Shown one piece after another: positions 10,401 through 23,000 of a DNA stretch of 64,000 bases. The translations under genes were made by a program, and so were the position numbers. How positions within the stretch are numbered: the first letter of the stretch is position 1; each line of letters begins with the position of its first letter. The stretch comes from Axinella damicornis (lineage: Eukaryota; Porifera; Demospongiae; Axinellida; Axinellidae), in contig OZ007515.1 in the NCBI GenBank assembly GCA_963931865.1, positions 10,923,663 to 10,987,662 on the forward strand, read 5' to 3'. The notes below the pieces were generated by a model that worked only from the letters and a program-made list of their open reading frames with translations, had not been told where the DNA came from and did not search any database.

Positions 10401-12211
10401 TAGCATGTCAGTAAGGATTAGATAGCAGGTCAGCAGGGTTGTAGGTCATCCAAACATTAGGGTAAGGGTTTCCAGAAAGTGCTTACCAAGAAACTTCATC
10501 ACTTTCAAGATGTCCAATTTCATTTCACTGATCAGTCCATGGGCATGGAAGAGGTGGAGCCCCATGTGGAAGAGGGGTCGTCCTGGAGTTGAAATTAGAA
10601 AACAAAATAATTATTAATAACCTTCAGCTTTGTTATCCTGAAGGGTCAGTTTATTGCCAGAGAGAATCCTGAGAATGTCCTCATTCCAAAAGCAAAATTG
10701 AATTTTAGTGTTGGCACAATTCTGATGTGGGCATGATCTAATTGCAAGGACTTCACAACTATGTATCAGACAATGACCACAACATACCTTCTGTCACTCT
10801 TCTGAATGCGAAAATGTCAAAATCCCAGCTGTTGACGTTCTGCAGTTTATGCTAGAAAGGGAAGAATGAATGGTCAGTGAAAACTGTGATACTACACATT
10901 TCAGAGTGGAGTTGTGCAAACTTGGATTTAACGTACCAAACCCTTAGCAGAGGAAGTCACGCACACAATGGTATTACAGATGTTAGCAGAGGAATTCGTG
11001 CACATATATGCACACAATGGTATCAGTGATGGACTCGCTTCTCCATTTTCATTTGCCAGTCATACAGTTTCACAGGATGTGCAATAGGCAGGCACTTCCA
11101 GATGAGAAGAACTAGGGATCAGGCAGGGCTCCACTATCACAGGATGTAAGCTCATGCCTGACGCACAGTGGGCTCCTATCCTACATACGCACAAACCAAA
11201 AATACTCACCTGAATTATTCTTGCTTGGCCCTCCACCCCGAGGCTCTGTAGTACGGACCCTTTGAGGAGGTCTTTGTAACACTGTGAGGGTGTGTTCTGC
11301 TGGAAGGAGCCTCGTCGGCCGGACCGTCTCGCAACTGCCAACTTTACTACTGTACACAAGGGGAAGGGTGTGGATAAAATCATGGTCTTAAAAAACCTGC
11401 TACCAGTGAATGTAATCAAAACTCTCAACTCGGACATCACCAATGAAAAGAAATCCTGTACTACGGAAATGACTACGTATTAGGAGGTAAAGACGAGGGA
11501 TTTCCCTGTGGCTCACAGAAACGTACATTTGTTGGTGGGCAGCTCAGGTAGGCTTGAGTGGCACTGATGGTGAGTTCTCTTGCTCAGGGCGTCACCTGCG
11601 ACAGGAAGACAAATCATGACCGTAATGCCGGGCCTACTGTCCCATACAGTAAATATCATCCAGCAAATCGTATTACTGTGTCTACTGTGACCCAGAACAA
11701 TAAAACTTGTTGGCACCATTATAGTTTTGCACAATTGACTTGTAGTCTCGGCTATCCATGACGTTGTATCACCCGGACTGCAAACACTTCACACCCTAGT
11801 ACATTCCGACAAATCATGCAAATTGTGTGACCCCCATCGACCACAGATTATCTACGCATCGACATACGAAGGTGGTACGTTATGTGCATACGGCTGGCTC
11901 TATGCTATAACCTTACCAAGGTAACGAATATACTCAGCAGCCGCGTCGGTCGTCTCGTACGATATCGCTCCTCTTCGCCTCATGCGCGGCTTGGAGCAGT
12001 ACGGCGATTCACATCCACTGCTAATCGCTTGTCTTCGCCTACCCAGTATGTAGGTAGGTACGTTCTGATCCAGCGGAAGGTAGGGCATGTCGTCTTCTTC
12101 GCGCTTCGAGTAAATTGACTTTTCCACAGGTAGCTTTAGATGCAAGCCGCTCATAACGCTCGTAAAATAATATCTGTAAGGAGCTTTTCTTTCCGTCTTG
12201 AGATTTCTCAC
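7497..12211 (-). CDS. PDE7: PDE7-type 3',5'-cyclic-AMP phosphodiesterase, complete, 14 exons
   Basis: It should hydrolyse cAMP to 5'-AMP in the cytosol. Exons in transcription order: 12211-11917, 11595-11527, 11349-11210, 10851-10788, 10582-10487, 10345-10245, 9738-9663, 9455-9400, 9299-9208, 8829-8748, 8574-8509, 8223-8127, 7951-7871, 7660-7497. All junctions are GT-AG with matching phases; the sum is 1479 nt, or 492 residues (human PDE7A is about 482). Catalytic PDEase hallmarks: YHNCTHAADVTQ with the acid/base His at about 235 and metal His about 239; HDLDHPG (metal His 275, Asp 276); AADISNP (metal Asp 386); and the invariant Gln near 437 in KSQSGFF. The N-terminus carries LPLD..VP..IL followed by RRRQAIS and RRRGAISY, the two PDE7A-type pseudosubstrate-like motifs, which separates it from PDE4, PDE8 and PDE1. 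The start could instead be Met20 (12154) or Met42; I chose the first in-frame ATG. It is divergent from the LRR gene. Confidence 0.95.
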
Positions 12212-12430
12212 GTCAGATCTCTCTCAACTCCAGTATTCGCAGACTATTCAACAACTATTACCCATCAGTTTTGTTACTGACTGGCGTCTATCACAGATTT
12301 GCAGTAAAGTTACTTGCATGGTCTGATTCCATTTTATAGTGCCGTAACACCGGATGTTACTACGAAATTATTGTGGAACGTCACGTTACGTATCACGGGC
12401 GCCATAACTTGATCAATTGAACCATGTACC
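12212..12430. promoter_or_regulatory. Head-to-head promoter interval between PDE7 and the LRR gene
   Basis: Only 219 bp separate the two proposed start codons, which point away from each other. The interval holds ACCGGATGT (a near match to an ETS site) and an ACGT-rich stretch, ACGTCACGTTACGTATCACG. No convincing TATA box is placed for either gene. The 5' UTRs must lie inside it unless unseen upstream exons exist. A shared bidirectional promoter is inference. Confidence 0.55.
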
Positions 12431-15400
12431 ATGAATCGGCAGAAGTTGGTCCCGATAGTGACCTTTCTATTGCAGTTAGCTGTCTTAGAAGATCAGTTTA
12501 TTTTTAGCTCGCCTACGAATGAATCATGGAGCGAAAATATGTTTTGGTGTCCACCTGGGTGCGTTTGTTCTTCTCCAGCACGGATAATTGACTGTTCATC
12601 CAGGGGACTTGCAAGCGTCCCCAACGTACCCAGGACCATCACCAGGCTGTGAGTGAATCGTGTTCATGTATGGGTATTGAAGGTTAGGGCATGTTGAATT
12701 GGGCCACGTGGACTAACAGAAAAGTACATGCAGTATACAGTAAAGTGTAAGTGGGCGGGGCATGCAGTAATGACGTAATGATGAAAGCCAGTGTATGTAC
12801 TATGTACGTACGTACTATACTATACTTCTCTAATACGCAACTTGTAGTGAGAAAGGTGGCCGCCTTCACAGTGACCATTACAGACAGGTTGCAGTGTATA
12901 CCAGTGGCACTAAATTCCTAAAGCTGGCCACTCACCAAGCATTGCTCATCCCACAATGATTACTGTGGTAGCCGTCATAACCGCTGCCAGCTCATTGAGA
13001 AGCTGCAGTGGGATATCAGGCAGACTCCTCAATGTTCCGGTCGTTGATATCAGGCAGACTCCTCGATGTTCCGGTCGTTGATATCAGGCAGACTCCTCGA
13101 TGTTCCGGTCGTTGATATCAGGCAGACTCCTCGATATTCCGGTCGTTGATATCAGGCAGACTCCTCAATGTTCCGGTCGTTGATATCAGGCAGACTCCTC
13201 GATGTTCCGGTCGTTGATATCAGGCAGACTCCTCGATGTTCCGGTCGTTGATATCAGGCAGACTCCTCAATGTTCCGGTCGTTGAGTGCTTGTAGTGTGG
13301 TTTGCAAGAGGCACTAGGTCCGTACACATTGGGAGGGGGGGGAGGGGAGGGGAGGGGGGGGAGGGGAGGGGGGGGGGGGGGGGGGGGGGGGAATGTACCT
13401 CTTTCTGTCTGAATCCCCCTTCCTGAACGGAACGATTCTAAAGCCTGTATAGCCTTTTCCATTTAGGAAGCGGTGTAGAAATCCAGGAAGCTTTAAAGCA
13501 ACTCTACAACGTACGATGCTGCCACTCGAATCATGCAGACACAACTGTTCCCAGCCTATTCTTACCACGCTTATCTGGCACGTATGTGCACGTTCACAAT
13601 CAATTTCTGCAGCTGCACGGGCATCATGACGCTCGCTCAGAGAGACAGTGAATTGGCAATGCCATGTCTGAAGAGTCAGACATGTAGGTAAAATTAATGT
13701 GGCAAATATTACTTATGCATGTACATGACTGAGAAAGATGGTACAGAAGCAGAAAGCAGTGACGCGACCCTGACACTGAAGCAGGTGTGTTGCTACTGTT
13801 GTGCTTTGTATTTTCTCTATATGCAGCTACTTACACGACAACCGCATTCACACCCTTGCGTCACACCAGTTCAAGTCTCTGCGACACCTCACCTACCTGT
13901 AAGTGGATCGATTCTCATACTGCTAACCATTTGGGTTGCCCGGGATTGCAACTGCTGTAATGCTAAAATAGTGAGACACTTTGCACTTTTGCTATTTGTC
14001 TTTCTGATTTGTGGCTACCCTCCTTCAGTTATTATAATGGTTGTACCTGTTCTCGTTTGTTTCGCGCTTGCTACCGCACCAACTATGTGACTTACCAGTG
14101 GAGCAAGAATCTCAAGATTTACAGACCAACAAGGCCATGTCCACTATAGCTTTGTTCCCAGGCCGTGCTGGAACGAGACCGTGTCCACTACTGCTACAGG
14201 ACAGCATGCTGGTATTGTTCGTTGGTTCAATTCAATGCCATTCAATGAACCTAGTACCTAAGTCCCCTCATCAACTGGTTTGTGGCAATGGCATACAGGT
14301 CCCAGAGTTCACTGTGATGTAATCTGGGTTCATATCTACAGTGAACTCTCTTGTGAAAATGAAAACCACGCATGGTTACTTTAGAAAGCCAAAGTAAACT
14401 GCTTTCAGTAACTGTCATTAGTTGTATAGCTACTGAAGGTTGCAATTTGGGTGTAATTTATTTTGTACCAGGGAAGAGACAGCCTAAGAGTGGACTTAAT
14501 GCATCAAACGTTGTATTTAACGCGCAGCCTTTGCGAACTTGCTTGCTTTACTTGTTATTCCAAAGAAAAGGCTTCAGACAAATCCTAAGAGCATATTGTT
14601 TGTGTTCCCATTAGCACACTCCATCCATTAACACACATCATCCATTGGTGCCCTCCATCCAAGTCTTGCTCTTTGCCAGGCAGTGCAGGGTGTGATTAGC
14701 CTCGTTCCCAGGCCTCCGCCCAAATTTGATCTCGCAGCCGTGGAGAAATATCGGGCTCCACGGCTGCGAGATCAGGGAACGAGGCTAGGGTGTGATCTCT
14801 GCGGCCTGCTGTGGCTCATACCCATTCCAGACTGACCCGGCCGACTCCTGAGGCCTTGTCTGGTGATCATCAGTGTATCTGATCCACCACGTGTGCTAGG
14901 TGTTTGTTGAGGTTAATTTCCTCATCAGCATTAGAGAATGGCTGTAATGCTGTGGCATGGTCTGAGCGTGCTTGTTGCTTGTTCTGCCGCTTGTCCTAAC
15001 ATCACTCATGCACGCTCATGCACTTTGTGGTGACCCCCCCCCCCCCCCCCCCCCCCTCCTCCCCGGACAGACAGACCATACATGTAAACTTTTACACAGC
15101 TGGGTGCGGTCTAGTATATCAGTTACGCATGCACCTGCTTCGACTTTCAAACAATGTAATTGGCAACGTGTGTCTTTTGAAACACACCTGGCGTTTGTGA
15201 ATACTTGCCTGAGTGCATTTTGATAAGTACGTAGGTACATGTGGATGGAGAGAGTATTATTGCCCAATTAGGACACCATTTCGAACCCTTTGATTAATTG
15301 TGACCTGTGGTAATATAGGTTTGGCTCAAGATGAGAGTTGCCAAGAGACCCGATGTCTACTTAAGGTCTGCCTTAGTCTCATTGCGACGCTAAACAACAG

Positions 15401-18400
15401 CTAAATTCTTGCTTTATTGCCGGCTGAGTTCCAGCTGTGATAATTTAAACCTCTATCCTGAATTGTGCAAAGCAATATGGTATAATTATGTGTTACTGTC
15501 AGTCTTGTTTGTCGGTGTTAGTGGGGTTGTGTAATGTGGCTTCTGTTTGGCAGGCCAGTTGCCAAGCAATGGTTCCATTCCCATTTGAATTCATTTTATA
15601 ACCACCCCTAATAAAAGAAAGCCAATTAACTCTCCCTATATACCCATCCAGCAATAGCTTGATATAGCAAACCACCTTCATTAGCAAAAGAAGGCTGTAT
15701 AGTAATTGTCATCCAGGTTCTTGAACTCCAGCTGCCCAACTAATTCAATGAAATTACAGCGCCTGGTGCCTTGGTGCTACTGGATAGTTTTGCAATAATG
15801 AGAATGGCTTTACATGATGTGTGTGTGCATGTACTAGCCTCGTTCCCAGGCCTCCGCCCAGACTTTATCTCGCACCCGTGGAGAAAAATCGGGATACGGT
15901 ATCACACATCAAGTACATACATAGCCTCGTTCCCAGGCCTACCCCGTTTTTTCTGTTCTTCAGTTTCCTTTGACAATAATACACGGATGTGTATTATTGT
16001 CAACGGAAACTGAAGAACAGAAAAAACGGGGTAGGCCTGGGAACGAGGCTATGTATGTACTTGATGTGTGATACCGTATCCCGATTTTTCTCCACGGGTG
16101 CGAGATAAAGTCTGGGCGGAGGCCTGGGAACGAGGCTAGTACAATACCACAAGTACTCTGAGTCCTCCGCTATGTGTGTTGCAGGCTGCCCTGAATCAAC
16201 TGTGTGTGTGATCTATCACTGTTCACTCCCACTGCAGCATTCTGGCCAGCAATGACATCAGGGAGGTGCAGCCGGAGGCATTCTCAGGACTTCATGCTCT
16301 CAAATACTTGTATGTCATTTATAATTACTCCATACTGTTTGTCATCCCCAAACCCTCCCTGTCCATGAGAGAAGGTCTAGGGTGTTCAAGGGGGCATAGA
16401 TGCCACAGTCACTGCAACGACCTTGCATCGTGATCCCGTACAGTATAGTGAGGAAGGGTTGGTCCCGCTACTCATTCTTCCGTATATGTATGATTGGGTC
16501 AAAGAGCAAAATGTGCGTGTAGTCAACAGCGAAATGTGCATTGATCAGTGCCTGAGGTGTGGTGCACTCAAACAGTCACAAGCCATTTTGTGGTGAAGTC
16601 AAGTGGTCGAGCAGAAAAAAATGACAATTCTTGACCCCGGCCCGGTCTCTTAGCTGTAACTATGGCATCTACGTGTATGAGAGGAAGTTGTGAATGTGTT
16701 CTGGGATACGTAGCTGAGTGATCCGTAAGTGGATACGGTATTTGAGTTGGATGTAATGCCATAGGGTCAGTGTTTAGTTTAGTGTTTGTATGATGTTAAT
16801 CAACCGAGGAACTAAAACTTAGAAACTGATGCAAAAAATATCAGAAACAATTGCTTGTTTTTAAGGCTGCCAATTGTGAGTACAAAATTTTAGTGGTTTG
16901 TGGGTACTGATGACTGAGTCATGAGTAATCATTAAGCTATCAGTGAATGCAAATTGCAGTGAATTCACTGGTGCTTGCTAAAAATGGGTTATAAATGTCA
17001 CCAAGATATGTGTACCAACTTATTTATAATTAACTTGGAGAAAATGAAACAAAATTTCTCTCTTCCTATAGTGTAGTGTGAGATGCGACTGTTCATGCAT
17101 GTATTGTATGGGGTATTGTTCAGCACTTGACACAAGTTATAGTGCTGCAACCTTATTTGCAGTTTCTAACTCGGAACATGTCACGGTGTGGAATGAGGTC
17201 AAGGGTCTGGGATAGTTGAATGGTCCGCTATTTGAGATGGCATTTGAGTTGGGTGTGATGCTAGTGACACCTCTGTCCCTGCGGTGCAGTGTGACCGTGT
17301 GACTGTTCCTGCGTTGTACTATGCTTGTATTATGATCGCTCTTGTTCAGCATCTAACACAGGTTGTATTTCCTGTGACCTTTGGCCGTTGTGGTTTCACA
17401 TGAGACCAGAAGATCATAGCTATCTGTTTCATAGAGCTGCCTGTCTGGTTTGTGATGATGTTGTCATGGTGTTGCATGAATGGGGTGTGGAATGTAAGTG
17501 TAGTATCCAGTGAACACCACTGTAGGACTATGGTACTTCATTCGGGTAAATATAAGGAGGATCAATATTACCTTTGGTCATAATAATCATTAGCCTCGTC
17601 CCCAGGCCTCCGCCCAGATTTTATCTTGCAGCCGTACAGAAAATCTGGGCGGAGTGGCCTGGGGACGAGGCTGAATATTCGTCAGCTGCAGGTAGAAGGA
17701 GACTGTAAGGGCAAGTAAGAAAGTAAAATCCGACATGTAATTTCTGTGTTTCCACTATAGTGACAAAACAGATTGACAACAACCAGTCGCTGTAGGTGAA
17801 TATATAGACCTCCTAGCTCTATGAAAGTCGATTTTCGTAGTAGTAATACATTTCTGAGAAGAGGACCACCTCTCTACAAACACTTTTGTCCCCAATGTGT
17901 CCTCTGAGGTTGTCCTAGATCTATGAATGAGGCTTGCTTGACAAGAGCTCATTAATCAAGTATGTATGCACAAAACTTGCAGTCAGAGATCTAAAATATA
18001 CTCTGTTCAGTGAATGTGACGGCTACATCACTGCACATACGCCGCTCCATGCGCCATCACATCTGACCACACAGCTGGAGTCATGATCGACGACCTTAGA
18101 CCTTTTCAAGTTGAAGATACAATATCGCAAGCCCCATTCTCACTCTATAGTTCAAAGTCTCCTACACTTTACCAACCAGCGACAGCCAGTGACGCCTTGT
18201 TCTCCCATGTCAGCAACCCATAGTGCCATGTTCTCCCATAGACTCGTAGTGTGTGTGGGGTTACAATGGTTTCTTGTCCTTGGTAAGGTGTAGCATGCTT
18301 CCTCAGTGGTCTACTGCAGCAGTGAACTTTGCACTCCTATTATCAGACCGTTTATGGGTCAATTTGTTTCTATAGGAAGCCAACTGCTTGAGCCTAGCAA

Positions 18401-20017
18401 TGAGGATGCTGGCTTGCCCTAGCAGTGAGCTCTCCAGAGGCTCCTGTGTTAGAAGGGAAGTAATGTCATCAATCCCAGTATTATGCAACGAATAGAGCAG
18501 TGTTGATTTGAATAGTTGCTAATTGCAAGCAGCTTCGCTCACTTCAGCTTCTACTCCTCGATTGCATCCGCACATGAGTCCAGCACAGGACAACTCCCAG
18601 AGCAGAAGTATGGTAAGCTCTCTCTCCCCTTGTGGCAATAGTGCAGCGCACGACTGTTCTCTCTTCAGTGGTCTCGCGAACTGTCATTCCTCACTGTGTC
18701 TGCATAATCGTGGCATAGCTCATGAAGTGACAGCCTTGCACGTTTGCGTCTCTGTCAATGAGCATTAGCATGGGATGGAGGTCAAAGGTCATGTGCATCA
18801 CTAGTCTGTGGTCTACCTTCCCCCTCAAACACCCTACTTCTGTTACCCACAGATAGCTATAGACACAGCTTAGTGTTTTCTCAGTGCCCACGTCCCTCAG
18901 GCCACACTGTGTGTACACCAGCTGCTTTGTCTGAACCCACATGCCGTCCATTGAGGAATGAGTTGAGTCAACATGCCACCCCCTCTCTGCGGATTGTTTA
19001 CTGCGAGTCATTCACTGTGCAGACCACACTGGTATAGATTTCATCAATTTTGTGCAATCAATGGAGCCACCACAAACCACTGCTTGTATATGCAACCGGA
19101 TAGTGTGGATCTTTTCTGTTTGTGGATGCAAGGGTGTTGAATTGTCTGGCTTGTCTGACCTTGTGCGTATGGCGTGCAAGTATCATCATCATTAGCCTCG
19201 TTCCCAGGCCCGAAACGGCTTCTCTCGGGCCTGGGAACGAGGCTACATCATCATAGCCTTGTTCCCAGGCCGTTTCCACCACTAGTATTGATCACTTGTT
19301 GTATACAAAACATGTTTGCACACTGGAAGCGAGCAAATACTGGCTGTGGGATCGGCCTGGGAACGAGGCTATCCTCACCATATGATTTACAGATGATTGA
19401 TGAGTAAAATCTCAGCCGTAGTGCTTCTCGGCTGGTGCTTCTGATAGCAATGGTGTCATCATTTGCTAGGAACCCTCATGGTGGGATTCTGCTGATGCTG
19501 GTGTGTGTGCCTTGGTCATGTAGTGGGGGTTCCCAAAGTGCTCCTGCTAATGACTTTTCTTCTTGGGAGATAAACATCCTGTGTGTGGTAAGCAGGTCGC
19601 GTTGTAGAGCCTCAGTCCAGCTTAGCCATAGCAGCTCACAGCGCTACATGTGAGTGTTTGGTCAGTTGACCATGATTGTTATTCAGCTCATAGACAGGAA
19701 ATGAAGCTTAATTGTGCAACCTGGCAACCTCAATACAGCACAGGAAGTGGTGATTTTGTGGATCACAATAATTATGTCCCCTCACTCATCACACACACCA
19801 CCCTCACACATCAAACCCTCCCATCTGTCACATGTCGCTCTATTCCCAATTCCCATACCGCTCACACGTATGTATCTTGTTCATCCGACTAACCGCACAT
19901 CGATCACATGACCCCTCTCGTCTTACCCAGGATCCTTGACAGCAACAACATCACTCAACTGCCTCGGGGTGTGTTCAGGGGACTGAAGCACTTGGAGACC
20001 GTGTGAGCACCCCCCCC

Positions 20018-20048
<31 letters not shown>

Positions 20049-23000
20049 ACACACACATGTACACACAGCAGAGCAGAGTGCAATAGATTAGGCTTGAAGT
20101 CCGTGTCTGGTGAAGTGTTGTCACATAAACTACTTGAATCGCTTTGTAGGACGGGTCGACGGCATACATACAGAGCACTGTGATTGGTTCTGGTACATAC
20201 TAGGGAATTGGTTCTGGTGCCGTGAATTTCACATTGGGTGTCCAATTTTCTAATTGACCGATCTGGCTAATTCACCTATTACACTCGGCAAAACGGGCGT
20301 TTTGCTGGGTCAGTTTGAAATTCAATATTGTGTTTTTTGGGCAACCAACCTGAATTTACGATACCTTCTAGGGAATATGATTTGTTCTGGTCCAGACTTG
20401 AGGATATGAAGCATGAGCTACGTATGCTGTAACAGTGCCACGTGTATTTATCACACCAAGTGCTGTTTATCATTCTCATTAGGTATTTCCGTACTTCTTA
20501 AGTTAATTGCCTTCAGTATCAAGCATTACAGGAAATGAGCTGCTAACATTTATATGGCATCACCAAATTAATGTTTACTAACCTACACACTTCTTCTGGA
20601 GTGCTTGTTACTCGCCTCTTAGCTAGCTTCTCTCTCCATGTCAGCTGTCCTTCTGGCAGGTGTCTCAACAAGGGACACTCATTAGCTCTCTGTCTGCTTG
20701 TGTGCTGGTAGAGGGTTCCTTGGGGGAATCACTTCCTCTCTTGGCAGCCATCCTCGTAGCCACATAGCGACCACACCTGACACCGTTCTGTGCATGTGAT
20801 ATTTGCGAATGTGGAACCAGCCAGCCTCATGCTTCGCAACTGCTATGACTAGTAATTAAAGAGAAGAACAGCAGTGTATCTCAGCCTCCATGTCTTTGTT
20901 GCATGTGCATGGATCATGCCTCAGTGCGTGCTCAGGCTCGCCCCAGCCCCACCTGCAAGATGGCAGTGCACGGTGCTGTACTGCTGGCCTGAGGTGCCCT
21001 TGTAAGCTCTCTGGAACCTGAGATGCTGTCCTCAGGAAGTGGAAATGCTGTTAGCTGGTTAGTTTAATGTCATTCATTGGTTGATATCCATATTCATTGA
21101 GTTGGCTGATCCTAGTTTTGGGAAGAGCCTATTGCGTAATGGAGGTTATTTTCATGTTGCTATCTTGCAAAAAAGTCAACTTGATTGAAATTTCTCTCTT
21201 CTTGAGAGTATTATTGCTTACAGTTGTAACCAATTGGTTGCTAACATTGTTTTATTAGTGTGAAACTCGTCGTTATGCCCCGCCCCCATTGATGCGCCCC
21301 ACCCCCACCGAGGATACAGTGTTGTGCTTGTGGAATGTCTCTCCAATAAGCTGGTAATCTAGCTACATACTCCTTTCATATGGTACTCCTGCAACTACCC
21401 AGCTATCTGTGGCTATGGCTAGATATGATACTTGTGCGTAACGACCACCAATAGCATTCTTGAAAAAGAACCTGCTGATATCGATATCGTATTTCAAATG
21501 TTTGGTAGGACTGAATAATTGGTGCAGAGTTTTGGTGTGGTCATTTTCTAAGTGTAGTAACGGATGGAACACGAGTGGACCACTACTGGTTGAGTCAGTT
21601 TTTCTGAATTGCAGTTTCGTATCTCATTGTTGGACCCTCTTTAATGGGGTCCAAATTGAATGTGATGGAGCGTGTGTGCCTGCAGTATTGTGGTGGCACT
21701 ATAGCCTCGTTCCCAGGCCACATGAGAGGTGGCCTGGGAACGAGGCTCCTGAACACCTGTTGTTGATTGTAAAGGGTTAACAACCAGTGCATAGTGGAAG
21801 CTCCTCATGTGACCTGATGATGCCCCCCACCATTCAGGCAGCAGCTGCTATTCAATCTTCAGTTGACCTGTGCTTCAGATCAACCGCTGTGTTTGAACAC
21901 TGCAATTCAGATAAGCAGCAGAGTCCTAGTGACGTTTGCAAACCTCTGTACTGTGAAACCTACTTTGACTGTGGTGCCAGGTGACCTTGTAAATAAATAC
22001 CAAGGTTACCAATTGAGTGTTGGGTCAAAGGTTGATGCTGGCTGAAAATTCAATTTCAGTTTGCTTTCGAAAAGGCCATGGGTATACTGCCTGAGCAGGA
22101 ACTACTGAGGATGTGGCATGACCGATCTCTGGATGGGTTGCTGGATAGTTCTGATGTTGGTCGAGACACACACACACGAGAGCTGTAGCTGCATGGGCCA
22201 ACCGCATGGACATCTGGGGGAAGTCCCATGAACGAATTTATCATTATGTCATTGTTTATGAACATGCAGCTGTGTAAATAAAACACTGCGCATGCTGCTG
22301 AAGAGCACGCACAGAAATGAGAAAAATATTACTTGGCCTAATTAAAATACATTTTAACTGATAAGCTTTCAGTATTATAGGCTTCCTTATGCCAGTTGTG
22401 GAAAGGCTCAGTGAGGATTCAATCCTTATAAGGAAGGTCCTAGATCCACCTCTAAAATTAATACTGATGATGCAGGTTTTGTGTAATTTGTCCACCAAGG
22501 TAGATTAGCCGCATGTACTGTCTACTCAGCTGATGGCTGTATGAACAAACCGCAAGAGGTCAAGGTCCGTAAAGAACCAACTTCAATAGGCGGAGAGAAT
22601 AACTGCATGGCCGACCGTAATGATTGCTTTACCCCAGGTGCGTGTATATTCTGGGTAGTGAGCCATGAAGTATATACATTCTTCTTGGTATGACACAGTC
22701 AGCCGGTTTCTCCAGAATTCACACTGCACAAGCCACGGTTCAGAGCTGTGGTTGAAACAAAACCATGGGGTTTTCAAAAGATACTTCCCCAGCGTTTTTG
22801 CCCTTTAAACCTATGTGTAAGTGATTGGTTGAAATTCTATATCAGTGCAACCGTACCAGACTCTAGCTGTGTTAGTGTACGTACGTAGCTGTGTGTTAGT
22901 GATAGCAGCTAGGTGTACGGATTTCCTGAGCTTATTACCTGAGCTTATTACCGTGTGGTTGCTATCACAGCTAACTTGCAAAACTAATCCCCCATGTTGC

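Noticed and set aside
19579..19650. A further LRR exon before GTGAGTG at 19651
   Set aside because: Size and donor fit, but the translation lacks the LxxNxI pattern.
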